A stretch of 64,000 nucleotides of DNA from Bailinhaonella thermotolerans (GCF_003594875.1 NZ_QZEY01000010.1:226121-290120), one strand, 5' to 3'; positions 18,938 through 28,609 are shown, numbered from the stretch's first letter. A program made the numbers and translations. Notes: generated from the letters alone by a model not told the origin.

Positions 18938-19837
18938 ATGATCGCTCCCTGGCGTCCCTTCGCGGTCCGCGTGCACGGGCTGACCCGGCTCAGCCCGTCG
19001 TTCCTGCGCGCCACCTTCACCGGCGACGACGTGGACGTGTTCGCCGACAACGGCTACGACCAGCGGGTCAAGCTCGTCGTGCCGCTGCCGGACCACGGGA
19101 TCGACGCGTTCCCGCTGGACGCGGACTGGTACGCCGGCTGGCGAGCCCTCCCCGACGAGAAGCGCAACCCGATCAGGACGTACACCGTGCGCGCCGTACG
19201 GCCGGGCGAGGTGGACATCGACCTCGTGCTCCACGGCTCCGGCGACCACCCCGCCGGGCCCGCCGCGACCTGGGCCGCCGCCGCCGAGCCGGGCGACCGC
19301 GCCGTGCTGATCGGGCCCGACGCGCGGTACACCGACGGGCCGCACGGGGGGCTGGAGTTCCGCCCCGCGCCGGGGGCCGGGCCGTTCCTGCTGGCCGGGG
19401 ACGAGACCGCGGTCCCCGCGATCGCCTCGATCCTGGAACGGCTCGCGCCGGACGCGACCGGCGAGGCGTTCCTGGAGGTGCCGCACGCCGCCGACGCCCT
19501 CGACCTCACCGCGCCGGAGGGCGTGCGCGTGACGTGGCTCCCGCGCGAGGGCGAGCCGCACGGGACCGGGCTGATCCCGGCGGTGCGCGAGGCGGCCGCC
19601 CGGCTCCTCCCCCGCGCCGCCTCCGACGCGCCCCTCGGGGACGTGAACGTGGACGAGGACATCCTGTGGGAGGTCCCCGACGCGCCGCCGGGCGGGTCGC
19701 CGTACGCCTGGCTGGCCGGGGAGGCCGGTGTGATCAAGACGCTGCGGCGGTGCCTGGTCTCGGAGCACGGGATGGACCGGCGGGCGGTGGCGTTCATGGG
19801 GTACTGGCGCGTGGGCCGGGCCGAGCCGAGCGCCTGA
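18938..19837 (+). CDS. Siderophore-interacting protein, FAD/NAD(P)H ferric reductase (SIP/ViuB family)
   Basis: A 299-residue cytoplasmic flavoenzyme that reduces Fe(III) from imported ferri-siderophore. The N-terminal FAD-binding barrel (about 1-125) contains [20 protein letters not shown], the SIP family's flavin motif. The C-terminal NAD(P)H domain contains [32 protein letters not shown] and [10 protein letters not shown] at the end, all standard for the family. It is six bases downstream of the permease stop and clearly the last gene of the iron operon. It converges on the kinase gene with only three bases between the stops. Confidence 0.95.
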   Translation: MIAPWRPFAVRVHGLTRLSPSFLRATFTGDDVDVFADNGYDQRVKLVVPLPDHGIDAFPLDADWYAGWRALPDEKRNPIRTYTVRAVRPGEVDIDLVLHGSGDHPAGPAATWAAAAEPGDRAVLIGPDARYTDGPHGGLEFRPAPGAGPFLLAGDETAVPAIASILERLAPDATGEAFLEVPHAADALDLTAPEGVRVTWLPREGEPHGTGLIPAVREAAARLLPRAASDAPLGDVNVDEDILWEVPDAPPGGSPYAWLAGEAGVIKTLRRCLVSEHGMDRRAVAFMGYWRVGRAEPSA

Positions 19838-19840
19838 GCC

Positions 19841-22681
19841 CTACGGGATCGGGCCGGAGTGCTCGTCCCACCACTTCATGAAGTCGCGGGGGTTCCCGGC
19901 GCGGAGGGCGACCGCCTGGATGTTCAGGCGGTTGTCCGTCCAGGCGAGGACGTTGTGGTCGCCGTGCCTGCCGCAGCGCACGCGCCCGGTCTCCTTGTCG
20001 TCGATCGTGTAGACCGAGCCGCCGCTGAAGCCGGCCGGAAGTGACGTGCAGCTCGGCCCGTCGGGCACGCCGCCGGTGGCGAAGTGGGCGTCCATCGCCG
20101 CCCGATCGGGGAACTGGAAGTAGAAGACCGCGTGGGTGTCCTCGGACGTCCCGCAGACGATCCCGGCGGTGGCCGTGGCCGGCGCCGCGGCCCCCGCGAC
20201 CTGCTCCGGCGCGCGCATGCAGGTGAGCTTGGACTCGCCGGGGACGTGCCGCATGAGCGCCTCCTCGGCGGGAGAGGGGAATCCCGTCGCCTTGTTGCGG
20301 GCCGCCACGATGTCCTCGACCGGCGGTCCCTGGTTCTCCTGCCACCAGTCGGCCAGTTCCGCCGCGTCGGGGCCGGTCGCGCGGCCCAGGACGGACAGCG
20401 GCTCGCTCGTCCACTCCACCGCGTGGCCGTCGCGCGGGTCGCGGTAGCAGAGCAGGCTGCCCCAGATCACCGTCTGGTACTCGATCGTCTGGTGGCCCAG
20501 GAAGTCCTTGGGCGGCGGGTCGTCCGTGCACGGCGTCCGCCCGGGCGCGGACACCGCGTCGATCTGGCGCTGGTAGTCGCGCTTCAGCCCCTGCTCGCCC
20601 GCGAAGCGGTAATAGGTCACGGTCTTCGCGCCCTCGCCGCGCGGCGCGCACCGCACGGCGGCGACCAGTCGCTCGCGGAACCGCTCCAGGCTTCCCGCGG
20701 GGACGCGCTCGCAGCCGTCGAGGCGCACGAGATCGACGAGGGCCTTCTCGTCCGGCGTGGGGAAGGAGGGGACGCCCTCCCACGTCGTCCACAGCCTGTG
20801 GACGACCTGTCCCGGCTCGTCCGCGCGGCCGGTCACGCGGGCGGCGGCGCGCGTGACGTCCGAGGTCCAGACGAGGGTGGCGGACCGGCCCTCCGGGTGG
20901 CACAGGAGACGGCCCCGCGCCTGGCCGGTGTGCGGGTATCGGTGCTCCGCGGCGTCCTCGGCCGCGCAGTCGCCGCTGCCGCGCGCGACCCCGGCCCGGC
21001 GCACGACCTCGGCGTACGCGTCGTCCAGCTCCGCCCGCGTGTCGAACAGCCCCACCACGACCTCCCGCCGCGTGGCGTCCCGGCAGGTCAGGGAGGTCTT
21101 CGCGCCGGGGAACGCGGCGGACTCCAAGATCGCGCAGTCGGCCCGCAGCGCCGCCGGGACCCGGGCGAGCGCGTCCGGGGAGGGCCGGTCGCCGCCGGTC
21201 AGCCGCAGCGCCGCGAACGCCCCGCCCGCCGCCAGGAGCGGGACCACCAGCGCCGCCGCGATCCAGGCCCGGCGGCGTCCCCGGCCTCGCGCGGCCCCTC
21301 CGGGCCGTGCCCCCGCGCCGCCGGCGCCGGTCCCGCCCGTGCCGCCTGGGTGGCCTGGGGCGCCTGGGCCGCCGTCCCCCGGCGGGAGCGCGCCGCCGTC
21401 CGTCCCCGCGCCGGACGCCCCGGTCCCGCCCCCGATCCCGCCTCCGATCCCATCCGCCGTGCCCGGGACGCCCGTGGTCACGCCGCCCGTGGTCACGCCG
21501 CCCGCCGTGCCCGGGACGCCGGATGCCGCCCCGGTCGCCGGGCCACCCCCGGCCGTGCCCGCCGCCGTCGCGCCGCCGGGGACCTGACCCTCGCCGACCG
21601 CCCCACCGACCGTCCCGGCCGCCGTGCCGTACGGCGGGGCCGCCGGGTCGTACGGGACGCCCGGGTCGTACGGGACGCCGGGGGCGCCGCCGTACCCGGG
21701 CGGGACGCCGTACAGGACGACCGTGCCCGGGAGGGTGGGCACGGTCCCGCCCGGCGGGACGGGGTGGAACGGGCCGACCGGCGACCCGGGGAACGCGGCG
21801 AGGCCGGGGAACCCCGGGTACCCGCCCACGACCTCGGCGAACGCCCGCGCCAGCTCCCCGCACGAGGGGTACCGGTCGTCCGGGTCCTTGGCCATGGCCC
21901 GCGCCACGATCGCGTCGTACCGGGGGTCGAGGTCCGGCCGGGCCGCCGTCACGCGCGGCGGCGGGTCCTGGATGTGCGCCCACAGCACCGCGATCGCGTC
22001 GCTCCTGCGGTACGGCCGGAGCCCGGTGAGGCACTGGTAGAGCACCGCGCCCAGGGCGTACACGTCCGCGCGGGAGTCCACCGGGTAGGCCTGGATCTGC
22101 TCGGGCGCGGCGTAGTCGGCGGTGCCCACGAACTGGCCGCCCGGCCCGACGGTGTCGGCGGAGACCTGCTTGGCGATGCCGAAGTCGCACAGGTAGGCGT
22201 GGCCGGAGCGGCGGTCGATGAGCACGTTGCTCGGCTTGACGTCCCGGTGGACCAGCCCGGCCTCGTGCGCGGCGTCCAGCGCGGCGGCGATCTGCCGCAG
22301 GAACCCCAGGGTGCGCGGGGGGTCCAGGGCTCCCTCGGCGCGGAGGTACACCCCGAAGTCCTCACCCTCGACGTACCGCATGACCAGGTAGAGCAGGTCC
22401 CCCGCGGACCCCCGGGCGTAGATCGGGATGACGTTGGGGTGGTCGAGCCGCGCCGCGATGGAGACCTCGCGCTCGAACCGCTCGCGGAAGCTCGCCTCGC
22501 GGGCCAGGTCCGGGTGGAGCACCTTCAGCGCGACCCGGCGGCCGAGCGCGAGGTCCTCGGCGAGGTAGACGTGGCTCATCCCGGTCTGCGACAGCCGCCG
22601 GACCGGGCGGTAACCAGGAAAGATCGCGGTGATCTCGGGCGAGCCGGGGAAATCCCCCATCGCCGGGTCGTCCACGTCCAC
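19841..22681 (-). CDS. Transmembrane Ser/Thr protein kinase (PknB-like) with large extracellular domain
   Basis: A 946-residue Hanks-type kinase. The catalytic domain covers about residues 20-280, with VALKVL (Lys53), HRDVKPSNVL (Asp147), DFGIAK (166-168) and DSRADVYALGAVLY. The glycine loop is degenerate (LSQTGMSHVY). A Pro/Gly/Ala-rich linker with short direct repeats (VPYDPGVPYDP, GGVTTGGVTTG) runs to a single membrane helix near residue 475 (AWIAAALVVPLLAAGGAFAA). About 440 extracellular residues follow, with paired Cys and repeated WTSD/WTTWE/WTSEP motifs; no PASTA repeats are seen. GTG 22681 has GGGG upstream; ATG eight codons in is possible. The ligand of the outer domain is unknown, and no substrate gene is evident. 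Confidence 0.92.
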   Translation of the reverse strand: MDVDDPAMGDFPGSPEITAIFPGYRPVRRLSQTGMSHVYLAEDLALGRRVALKVLHPDLAREASFRERFEREVSIAARLDHPNVIPIYARGSAGDLLYLVMRYVEGEDFGVYLRAEGALDPPRTLGFLRQIAAALDAAHEAGLVHRDVKPSNVLIDRRSGHAYLCDFGIAKQVSADTVGPGGQFVGTADYAAPEQIQAYPVDSRADVYALGAVLYQCLTGLRPYRRSDAIAVLWAHIQDPPPRVTAARPDLDPRYDAIVARAMAKDPDDRYPSCGELARAFAEVVGGYPGFPGLAAFPGSPVGPFHPVPPGGTVPTLPGTVVLYGVPPGYGGAPGVPYDPGVPYDPAAPPYGTAAGTVGGAVGEGQVPGGATAAGTAGGGPATGAASGVPGTAGGVTTGGVTTGVPGTADGIGGGIGGGTGASGAGTDGGALPPGDGGPGAPGHPGGTGGTGAGGAGARPGGAARGRGRRRAWIAAALVVPLLAAGGAFAALRLTGGDRPSPDALARVPAALRADCAILESAAFPGAKTSLTCRDATRREVVVGLFDTRAELDDAYAEVVRRAGVARGSGDCAAEDAAEHRYPHTGQARGRLLCHPEGRSATLVWTSDVTRAAARVTGRADEPGQVVHRLWTTWEGVPSFPTPDEKALVDLVRLDGCERVPAGSLERFRERLVAAVRCAPRGEGAKTVTYYRFAGEQGLKRDYQRQIDAVSAPGRTPCTDDPPPKDFLGHQTIEYQTVIWGSLLCYRDPRDGHAVEWTSEPLSVLGRATGPDAAELADWWQENQGPPVEDIVAARNKATGFPSPAEEALMRHVPGESKLTCMRAPEQVAGAAAPATATAGIVCGTSEDTHAVFYFQFPDRAAMDAHFATGGVPDGPSCTSLPAGFSGGSVYTIDDKETGRVRCGRHGDHNVLAWTDNRLNIQAVALRAGNPRDFMKWWDEHSGPIP

Positions 22682-22831
22682 ATCCCCGGAGCCATCCGAC
22701 GGTCAACGTGTCTGCGCAGGCCCCCCGGTCCTGGCCCCACCAGCCTACGCCACCGGTCCGCCGCCGATCGAGCCTCCGCCCGGCCGGGGGCCGCGGCGGC
22801 GGGCGGCCGCCCCCGTGACAGACTCCTGACC

Positions 22832-23857
22832 ATGAGCCACGTCGCAGCCGATGATCGTTATGACCGTATGGAGTACCGCCGGTGCGGCCGGAGCGGCCTC
22901 CGCCTCCCCGCCGTGTCCCTCGGCCTCTGGCACAACTTCGGCGACGACAGGCCCATCGACACCCAGCGGGCGATCCTCCGCCGCGCCTTCGACCTGGGGA
23001 TCACCCACTTCGACCTGGCGAACAACTACGGCCCGCCGTACGGCTCGGCGGAGGTCAACTTCGGCCGGATCCTGCGGGAGGACCTGCGGCCGTACCGCGA
23101 CGAGCTGGTCATCTCCACCAAGGCCGGGTACGACATGTGGCCGGGGCCGTACGGCGAGTGGGGCTCGCGGAAGTACCTCCTGGCCAGCCTCGACCAGTCC
23201 CTCGCGCGGATGGGGCTGGACTACGTGGACGTGTTCTACAGCCACCGCTTCGACCCGGACACGCCCCTGGAGGAGACCATGGGCGCGCTCGACCACGCGG
23301 TGCGCTCCGGCAAGGCCCTCTACGCCGGGATCTCCTCCTACTCGGCGGAGCGCACGGCCGAGGCCGCGGCCATCCTGCGCGAGATGGGCACGCCGCTGCT
23401 CATCCACCAGCCGTCGTACTCCATGCTGAACCGCTGGGTCGAGGGCGGCCTCCTGGACACGCTGGAGGAGAACGGCGTGGGCTGCATCGCCTTCTCGCCG
23501 CTGGCCCAGGGCATGCTGACCGACAAGTACCTCGGCGGCGTCCCGGCCGGCTCCCGCGCCAGCCAGGGCAAGTCCCTCTCGCCGGACCTGCTCACCGAGC
23601 GGACCCTGGGCCACATCCGCGCCCTCAACGAGATGGCCGCGGCCCGGGGCCAGTCGCTCGCCCAGATGGCCCTGGCCTGGACCCTGCGCGACCCCCGCGT
23701 CACGTCCGTCCTCATCGGGGCCAGCAGCGTCGCCCAGCTCGAGGAGAACGTCGCCGCGCTCGCCAACCCCGGCTTCACCCCCGAGGAGCTGGCCGCCATC
23801 GACCGCGACGCCGTCGAGGCCGGCATCAACCTGTGGGCCGCCTCCAGCGCCGGCTGA
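22832..23857 (+). CDS. Aldo/keto reductase (YghZ/AKR14-like)
   Basis: A 341-residue NADPH-dependent TIM-barrel oxidoreductase. The opening MEYRRCGRSGLRLPAVSLGL, DLANNYGPPYGSAE (catalytic Tyr region), STKAGYDMWPGPYG (Lys), FYSHRFDPDTP and the C-terminal cofactor loop VLIGASSVAQLEENV match the YghZ-like group, which reduces L-glyceraldehyde 3-phosphate and methylglyoxal-type aldehydes. It is divergent from the kinase. No Shine-Dalgarno sequence is visible before ATG 22832. It stands alone and is probably a detoxification or general aldehyde reductase. Confidence 0.92.
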   Translation: MSHVAADDRYDRMEYRRCGRSGLRLPAVSLGLWHNFGDDRPIDTQRAILRRAFDLGITHFDLANNYGPPYGSAEVNFGRILREDLRPYRDELVISTKAGYDMWPGPYGEWGSRKYLLASLDQSLARMGLDYVDVFYSHRFDPDTPLEETMGALDHAVRSGKALYAGISSYSAERTAEAAAILREMGTPLLIHQPSYSMLNRWVEGGLLDTLEENGVGCIAFSPLAQGMLTDKYLGGVPAGSRASQGKSLSPDLLTERTLGHIRALNEMAAARGQSLAQMALAWTLRDPRVTSVLIGASSVAQLEENVAALANPGFTPEELAAIDRDAVEAGINLWAASSAG

Positions 23858-24003
23858 CCGTGAGCGCCCCGCCGTACGGCCGGGGCCGCGCCCGGGCGTC
23901 CCTCCGTACGACGAATCGCCTGGTGGGGGCGCGGTAGAGGGGGCTCGCGAGGGGTACGGCCAGGGACGGTGGGTTCGCGCCGGGAACGGGCCGGGGGTCG
24001 CGC

Positions 24004-26037
24004 ATGGGGGACGGGAACGAGATCGGGGACCTGACGCTGGACGTGCTGGACCCCGCGCCGGTCGGCGTGTCGGTGACCAGCGGGCCGGAGCACCGGCTGC
24101 GGTACACCAACGCCGCCTACCGGGCCATCTTCGGGGACCGGCCGCTCGGGGTGCCGCTGCGGGAGGCGTTCCGCGGGGTGCTGGAGACGGCGTACTTCGA
24201 CCTGCTCGACGGCGTGCTCGCGACCGGCAAGCCCATCACCATGGACGCGGTGGCGGCGCGGGTGACGCTGCCGGAGACCGGCACCCGGCGGCTGTACCTG
24301 TCGTTCAGCGCCTCGCGGGTGATCGGGCGCGGCGAGCCGAAGGTGGTCATCATGGTCGCCGACGTGACCGAGCAGGTCACGGCGGCGCAGCGGATCCGGG
24401 ACACCTCCGAGGAGCGGCGGCGGATCCTGCGCAGGTTCCAGAGCCTGGTGCGGGTGAGCGCGCAGATCGTGTGGGTGACCGGCCCGATGGGCGGGGTGAC
24501 CGAGCCCAGCCCGGGCTGGGAGCGGGTGACCGGGCAGAGCTGGGAGGAGTTCCGGGGCGAGGGCTGGCAGGCGGTGGTGCACCCCGAGGACCGCCCGGGC
24601 GTCGTCGAGTCCTGGCAGCGGGCGCTGCGCGAGGTGCGGCCGTGGCACTGTGTGTACCGCCTGCGCACGGTCTCCGGGGAGTACCGCCACTTCGAGGTCA
24701 ACGCGGCCCCCGTGGTCGAGGGCGGCGTGGTGATCGAATGGGTGGGCACCTGCTCCGACATCGAGCGCCGCTGGCAGGAGGAGCGCCGCCGCGAGCTGCT
24801 GGACCGCGCCGCCGCGGCCACCGCCGACAACACCGGGCTGCGGGAGATGCTGGGCGCGCTGGCCGAGGTGATCGTGCCCGACCTGGCCGACGGCTGCGGG
24901 GTGCACCTGCTGTGCGACCTGCCCGACCGCCCCGAGGGCGCCCCGTTCACCGCCGAGCGCGTGGCGACCGCCGCGGGGCCGAGGTTCCCGCGCCTGCCGG
25001 CGAGCGGCGTCGAGCGGTACCCCGCGTCGGGGGGCTTCGCGCGGGCCGTACGGCTGCGCAAGCCGCTCCAGCGGACGTTCCCGCAGGGCCGGCCGCCCGC
25101 CGAGGTGCTGCCCGCGGGCACGACCGCGTGGCTCAAGGCCGCGGGCGCCAACAGCGTCGTCCTGCGCCCGGTGGTCGTGGACGGCACGGTGGCCGCCGTC
25201 GTGACCACCGCCACCTGCGACCCGCGCCCCCCGATGAGCCCGGAGGACATCCAGCTCATCGGGGAGATGTTCGAGCACGCCCACGACGCGCTCAGCAGCG
25301 CGCTGCAGTACCAGCGCAGCCAGCAGGTCGCGCTCGCGCTCCAGCGCAGCCTGCTCGTGGACCCGCCGGAGGTGCCCGGCCTGGAGATCGAGGCGCGCTA
25401 CCGGCCCAGCCCGGCCGCCGCGGACGTGGGCGGGGACTGGTACGACGCGTTCGTGCTCGCCGACGACGCGACCGTGCTGGTCATCGGGGACGTGGCCGGG
25501 CACGACCTGCGCGCCGCCGTCGCGATGAGCCAGCTCCGCAACCTCCTGCGCGGCCTGACCGTGGACCGGCCCGAGCCGCCGGGCCACGTCCTGCGCCGGA
25601 TGAACACCGCGATGGAGACCCTGTACGGCGAGGGCACCGCGACCTGCGTCCTCGCGCGGGTGGAGAGCTCCGGACCGGAGGAGTGGGAGCTCCGGTACGC
25701 CGTCGCGGGGCACCCGCCGCCGCTGCTGGTCACCCCCGGCGGCCGGGGCCGCTTCCTGGACGAGGCCGCAAACCCGCTCCTGGGCCTGCTGTTCGACCAG
25801 CCCTACGTGAGCGCGATCGAGCCGCTGCCCCCGGGGGGCACGGTGCTCCTCTATACCGACGGCCTGGTGGAACGCCCCGACGAGCACCTGGACCAGGGGC
25901 TGACCCGCCTGCGCAACCACGCGGCGGCCCTGGCCGGGGAACCCCTCCCGGTCTTCTGCGACCGCCTCCTGGACATCCTGCCCACGACGGGCAAGGACGA
26001 CATCTGCCTCATCGCCCTCCGCGTCCCCGGCCCCTGA
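24004..26037 (+). CDS. PAS-PAS-GAF-PP2C (SpoIIE/RsbU-type) serine phosphatase
   Basis: A 677-residue signalling phosphatase. PAS 1 covers about residues 10-125 (LRYTNAAYRAIFGDRPLG) and PAS 2 about 140-260 (PSPGWERVTGQSWEEF, VHPEDRPGVVESW, WVGTCSDIERR). A GAF-like region runs from about 275 to 440. The PP2C-type SpoIIE domain runs from about 455 to the end, with metal Asp motifs DVGGDWYDAF and VIGDVAGHD, and GHPPPLLV. In Streptomyces-like bacteria such enzymes dephosphorylate anti-anti-sigma factors. No kinase, anti-sigma or STAS gene is adjacent, so the partner is elsewhere. There is no transmembrane segment; the PAS domains suggest cytosolic redox or ligand input. Confidence 0.94.
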   Translation: MGDGNEIGDLTLDVLDPAPVGVSVTSGPEHRLRYTNAAYRAIFGDRPLGVPLREAFRGVLETAYFDLLDGVLATGKPITMDAVAARVTLPETGTRRLYLSFSASRVIGRGEPKVVIMVADVTEQVTAAQRIRDTSEERRRILRRFQSLVRVSAQIVWVTGPMGGVTEPSPGWERVTGQSWEEFRGEGWQAVVHPEDRPGVVESWQRALREVRPWHCVYRLRTVSGEYRHFEVNAAPVVEGGVVIEWVGTCSDIERRWQEERRRELLDRAAAATADNTGLREMLGALAEVIVPDLADGCGVHLLCDLPDRPEGAPFTAERVATAAGPRFPRLPASGVERYPASGGFARAVRLRKPLQRTFPQGRPPAEVLPAGTTAWLKAAGANSVVLRPVVVDGTVAAVVTTATCDPRPPMSPEDIQLIGEMFEHAHDALSSALQYQRSQQVALALQRSLLVDPPEVPGLEIEARYRPSPAAADVGGDWYDAFVLADDATVLVIGDVAGHDLRAAVAMSQLRNLLRGLTVDRPEPPGHVLRRMNTAMETLYGEGTATCVLARVESSGPEEWELRYAVAGHPPPLLVTPGGRGRFLDEAANPLLGLLFDQPYVSAIEPLPPGGTVLLYTDGLVERPDEHLDQGLTRLRNHAAALAGEPLPVFCDRLLDILPTTGKDDICLIALRVPGP

Positions 26038-26132
26038 TCCACGCGCCCCGCGCCGCCGTACGCCGCAGGGCCGGGGGTCGCCGGTCGGGCGGCGGGCCGG
26101 GGGCGGGGGCGGGCACGTCTCCGGGACGCCGA

Positions 26133-26160
26133 AGGAGCCCCCGGGGGTCCGGGGGCTCCT
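26133..26160. terminator. Bidirectional terminator hairpin
   Basis: Perfect 11-bp stem AGGAGCCCCCG / CGGGGGCTCCT with a 6-base loop, between the convergent phosphatase (stop 26037) and DHA2 transporter (stop 26211). Confidence 0.75.
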
Positions 26161-26210
26161 GGACATGGCATCTCCGAGTGTCAGCGTCCTCGCGCGCTCC
26201 TCTCTGCGGG

Positions 26211-27773
26211 TCAGGCCGTGGTGAGCACGGCTTCGCGGTCGGGGGTCTGCGGGGTCTCGGCGGCGGGGGCCGGGGCGCCGGTGGCGGGGACCCGGCGCAG
26301 CAGGGTCACCGAGAGGACGGCCGCGGCGGCCACCAGGACGGCGGCGACCAGGCCGGCGGCGTTGAGGCCGCCGGTGAAGGCGGCGCGGGCGGGCTCCAGC
26401 ATCGCCTGGGCCGCGTCGGCGGGCAGGCGCTCGGCGGTCGCGAGGGCCCCGGTCAGGGTGTCGGCGGCCTCGGCGGGGAGCCCGGACGGGACCTGGGCGC
26501 GGTAGACGGCGGCGCCGATGCTGCCGAGGAGCGCGATGCCGAGGGAGACGCCGAGGTCGCTGGCGGTGCTGTTGACGGCGGAGGCGGCGCCGGCCTTCTC
26601 CGGCGGGGCCGAGCCGATCACCAGGTTGGTGGACAGGGCCATGGTCGGCGCGATGCCGGGGTAGAGCAGGTAGAAGCCGACGATCAGCAGCGGCAGCCCG
26701 CCCATGCTCTCCACCTGGGTCATCACCAGGTACCCGGCGACCGAGAACAGCGCGCCGACGGCGATGACGTACGCCGGGCGGACACGCCGGGCGATGGCCG
26801 GGGAGATCGTCGAGACGATGACGAGGGCGATCGCGGCGGGCAGGATCCACAGGCCCGACTCCAGCGGCGACAGCCCGGCCACGAGCTGGAGGTACTGGGT
26901 GAAGAGCAGGTACACGCCGCCGAGGGCGATCGCCGAGAGCAGGAAGACGGCCAGCGCGCCGCTGAAGGTCCGGTTGGCGAACAGGCGCATGTCCAGCAGC
27001 GGGTTCTCCAGCCGGAGCTGACGCCGGACGAACAGCGCGCCCATGGCCAGGCCGAGCAGGATGGTCAGCACGGAGACGGCGCCGACGCCGCTCTTGGCCA
27101 TCTCCTTGACGCCGTAGACGAGGGGCAGCAGCGTCGCGATGGACAGCACGATGCTGAACGGGTCCAGGCCACCGGCCCTCGGCGGCTGGTACTCCGGCAC
27201 GAGCATCGGGGCGAAGATCAGCACCAGGGCCATCACCGGGACGCCGACCAGCAGGGCCGCGCCCCACCAGAAGGACTCCAGCAGCAGGCCGCCCACGAGC
27301 GGGCCGATCGCCACGCCGGCGGAGATCGAGGCGGCCCACAGGCCGATCGCGGTCCCGCGCTGGCGGTCGTTCTTGAACATGTTGCTGATCAGCGACAGCG
27401 TGGAAGGCATGATCGCGGCCGCGCCGATCCCCATCACCGCGCGGGCGGCGATCAGCAGCCCGGCGTCGGGCGCGAGGGCGGCGGCGACCGAGGCCACGCC
27501 GAACAGGGCGGCGCCGAACAGCAGCACCTTGCGGCGGCCGATGCGGTCACCGACGGTGCCCATGGCCACGAGCAGCCCGGCCATCATGAAGCCGTAGATG
27601 TCGTTGATCCATAACAGCTCGGCGCTGCTCGGGTTCAGGTCGGCGGCGATGTGCGGCGTCGCCAGGAACAGCACGGTCATGGCCAGGAACAGCAGGACCG
27701 TGGGCAGCATCAGCACGGCCAGGCCCAGCCACTCGCGGACTCCGGCGCGGGCGTCGGCGGCGATAGCGGACAT
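26211..27773 (-). CDS. MFS drug:H+ antiporter, DHA2 (EmrB/QacA) family
   Basis: A 520-residue transporter with about 14 membrane helices. It shows AADLNPSSAELLWINDIYGF, GDRIGRRKVLLFGAALF (motif A) and ARAVMGIGAAAIMPSTLSLI (motif C-like), all typical of QacA-type multidrug exporters. GGAG lies about 9 bases before ATG 27773. Upstream, in the spacer toward the FMN reductase, is a 19-bp tandem repeat array that may carry its control sites. The substrate is probably a cationic or amphipathic drug. Confidence 0.93.
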   Translation of the reverse strand: MSAIAADARAGVREWLGLAVLMLPTVLLFLAMTVLFLATPHIAADLNPSSAELLWINDIYGFMMAGLLVAMGTVGDRIGRRKVLLFGAALFGVASVAAALAPDAGLLIAARAVMGIGAAAIMPSTLSLISNMFKNDRQRGTAIGLWAASISAGVAIGPLVGGLLLESFWWGAALLVGVPVMALVLIFAPMLVPEYQPPRAGGLDPFSIVLSIATLLPLVYGVKEMAKSGVGAVSVLTILLGLAMGALFVRRQLRLENPLLDMRLFANRTFSGALAVFLLSAIALGGVYLLFTQYLQLVAGLSPLESGLWILPAAIALVIVSTISPAIARRVRPAYVIAVGALFSVAGYLVMTQVESMGGLPLLIVGFYLLYPGIAPTMALSTNLVIGSAPPEKAGAASAVNSTASDLGVSLGIALLGSIGAAVYRAQVPSGLPAEAADTLTGALATAERLPADAAQAMLEPARAAFTGGLNAAGLVAAVLVAAAAVLSVTLLRRVPATGAPAPAAETPQTPDREAVLTTA

Positions 27774-27819
27774 ATCTCAACTCCAGGGGGAGATTCGGTT
27801 CGGGGGATGTTCGGCAGGA

Positions 27820-27910
27820 GGTGTTCGCACGGCGAGAGGGTGTTCGCGCGGCGGGAGGGTGTTCCGCACGCGGGAGGGTGTTCGCACGGCGGGAGGGTGT
27901 TCGGGGAGGG
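27820..27910. repeat. 19-bp tandem repeat array upstream of DHA2 transporter
   Basis: Four to five consecutive 19-base units of the form GGGTGTTCGCACGGCGGGA with small changes (starting at about 27819, 27838, 27857, 27876 and, truncated, 27895). Each unit holds GTG-TTCG-CAC, a possible mini-hairpin with a TTCG loop. The array fills the spacer between the FMN reductase stop (27911) and the transporter start (27773). Confidence 0.85.
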
Positions 27911-28609
27911 TCAGAAGGGGTACGGCGTGGCCGCCCTGGCCGCCCGCAGCGGCCGCGCCCACCAGGAGAGCTCGGCGAGCATCCGGTCGGCGCCCTGGTC
28001 GCGGCGCCGGGCGAGGGTGTCGGCGACGCGCCGTACGGCGACCGCGCCGGCGGACGTGAGGATCGGGCGGAGCTGCTGCACGGCGAGGGGTTCGCCGGGG
28101 CCCTCGGCGGCGAAGGCGACGGGCTTGCCCGCCCAGCTCGCGGCGCACCAGTCCACGGCGTTCTTCAGCGAGCCGGGGAACCGGCGGCCCAGCACGATGA
28201 CGAAGCCGTCCGCCGCGGCCAGCCAGGGCCGCAGGTCCCGCACCGCGCACGGCTCCGGGACGTCGCCGGGGGGCATGTCCGGCAGGCAGGCCGCGCCGAG
28301 GTCCAGGAGATCGACCTCCATGTCGCTGCGCAGCTCCGCCCGCCCGGACAGCCAGTCGGCGGCCTCCCGGTCCGACCGGTCCGGCGCGCCGCCGATGACG
28401 ATCGCCACGTGCAGCGGGTCCCCGCCCGGCGGTTCCCGGCTCAGCGGGCCCCGGTACGGCGTTCCCCGGCCGAGCGTTCCCGGCTCCGGCTCCTCCCAGC
28501 CCGGCTCCCGGCCCGGCTCCCGGCCCGGCTCCCGGTTCGGCGGCGTCTCGCGCGCGGCTCCGGCGCGCTCCCGGCCGGGGTGTTCGTCGTGCTGCGGTTC
28601 CTCGCCCAT
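27911..28609 (-). CDS. NADPH-dependent FMN reductase family protein
   Basis: A 232-residue flavodoxin-fold protein from ATG 28609, preferred over GTG 28636 because GGGAGG lies 6 bases upstream. Residues about 1-60 are a disordered linker with REPGREPGREPGW repeats. From LHVAIVIGG onward the FMN-reductase fold appears, with AADGFVIVLGRRFPGSLKNAVDW corresponding to the flavin-binding PEYNxSxPGxLKNAIDW block. Here the PEYN part is replaced by LGRR, so FMN binding may be altered. Members reduce quinones, FMN or azo compounds. The transporter downstream may export its substrate or product, but this is conjecture. Confidence 0.75.
   Translation of the reverse strand: MGEEPQHDEHPGRERAGAARETPPNREPGREPGREPGWEEPEPGTLGRGTPYRGPLSREPPGGDPLHVAIVIGGAPDRSDREAADWLSGRAELRSDMEVDLLDLGAACLPDMPPGDVPEPCAVRDLRPWLAAADGFVIVLGRRFPGSLKNAVDWCAASWAGKPVAFAAEGPGEPLAVQQLRPILTSAGAVAVRRVADTLARRRDQGADRMLAELSWWARPLRAARAATPYPF

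Noticed and set aside
23338..27339. 1333-codon minus-strand frame
   Set aside because: Covers the aldo/keto reductase and phosphatase in antisense; no domain, composition typical of a GC shadow.
24471..27614. Very long plus-strand frame across the phosphatase end and DHA2 gene
   Set aside because: Shadow frame of low-complexity sequence; the PP2C phosphatase and the MFS transporter explain the same DNA with recognisable domains.
27820..27910. CRISPR array
   Set aside because: Units of 19 bp are directly tandem with no unique spacers, and no cas genes are present.
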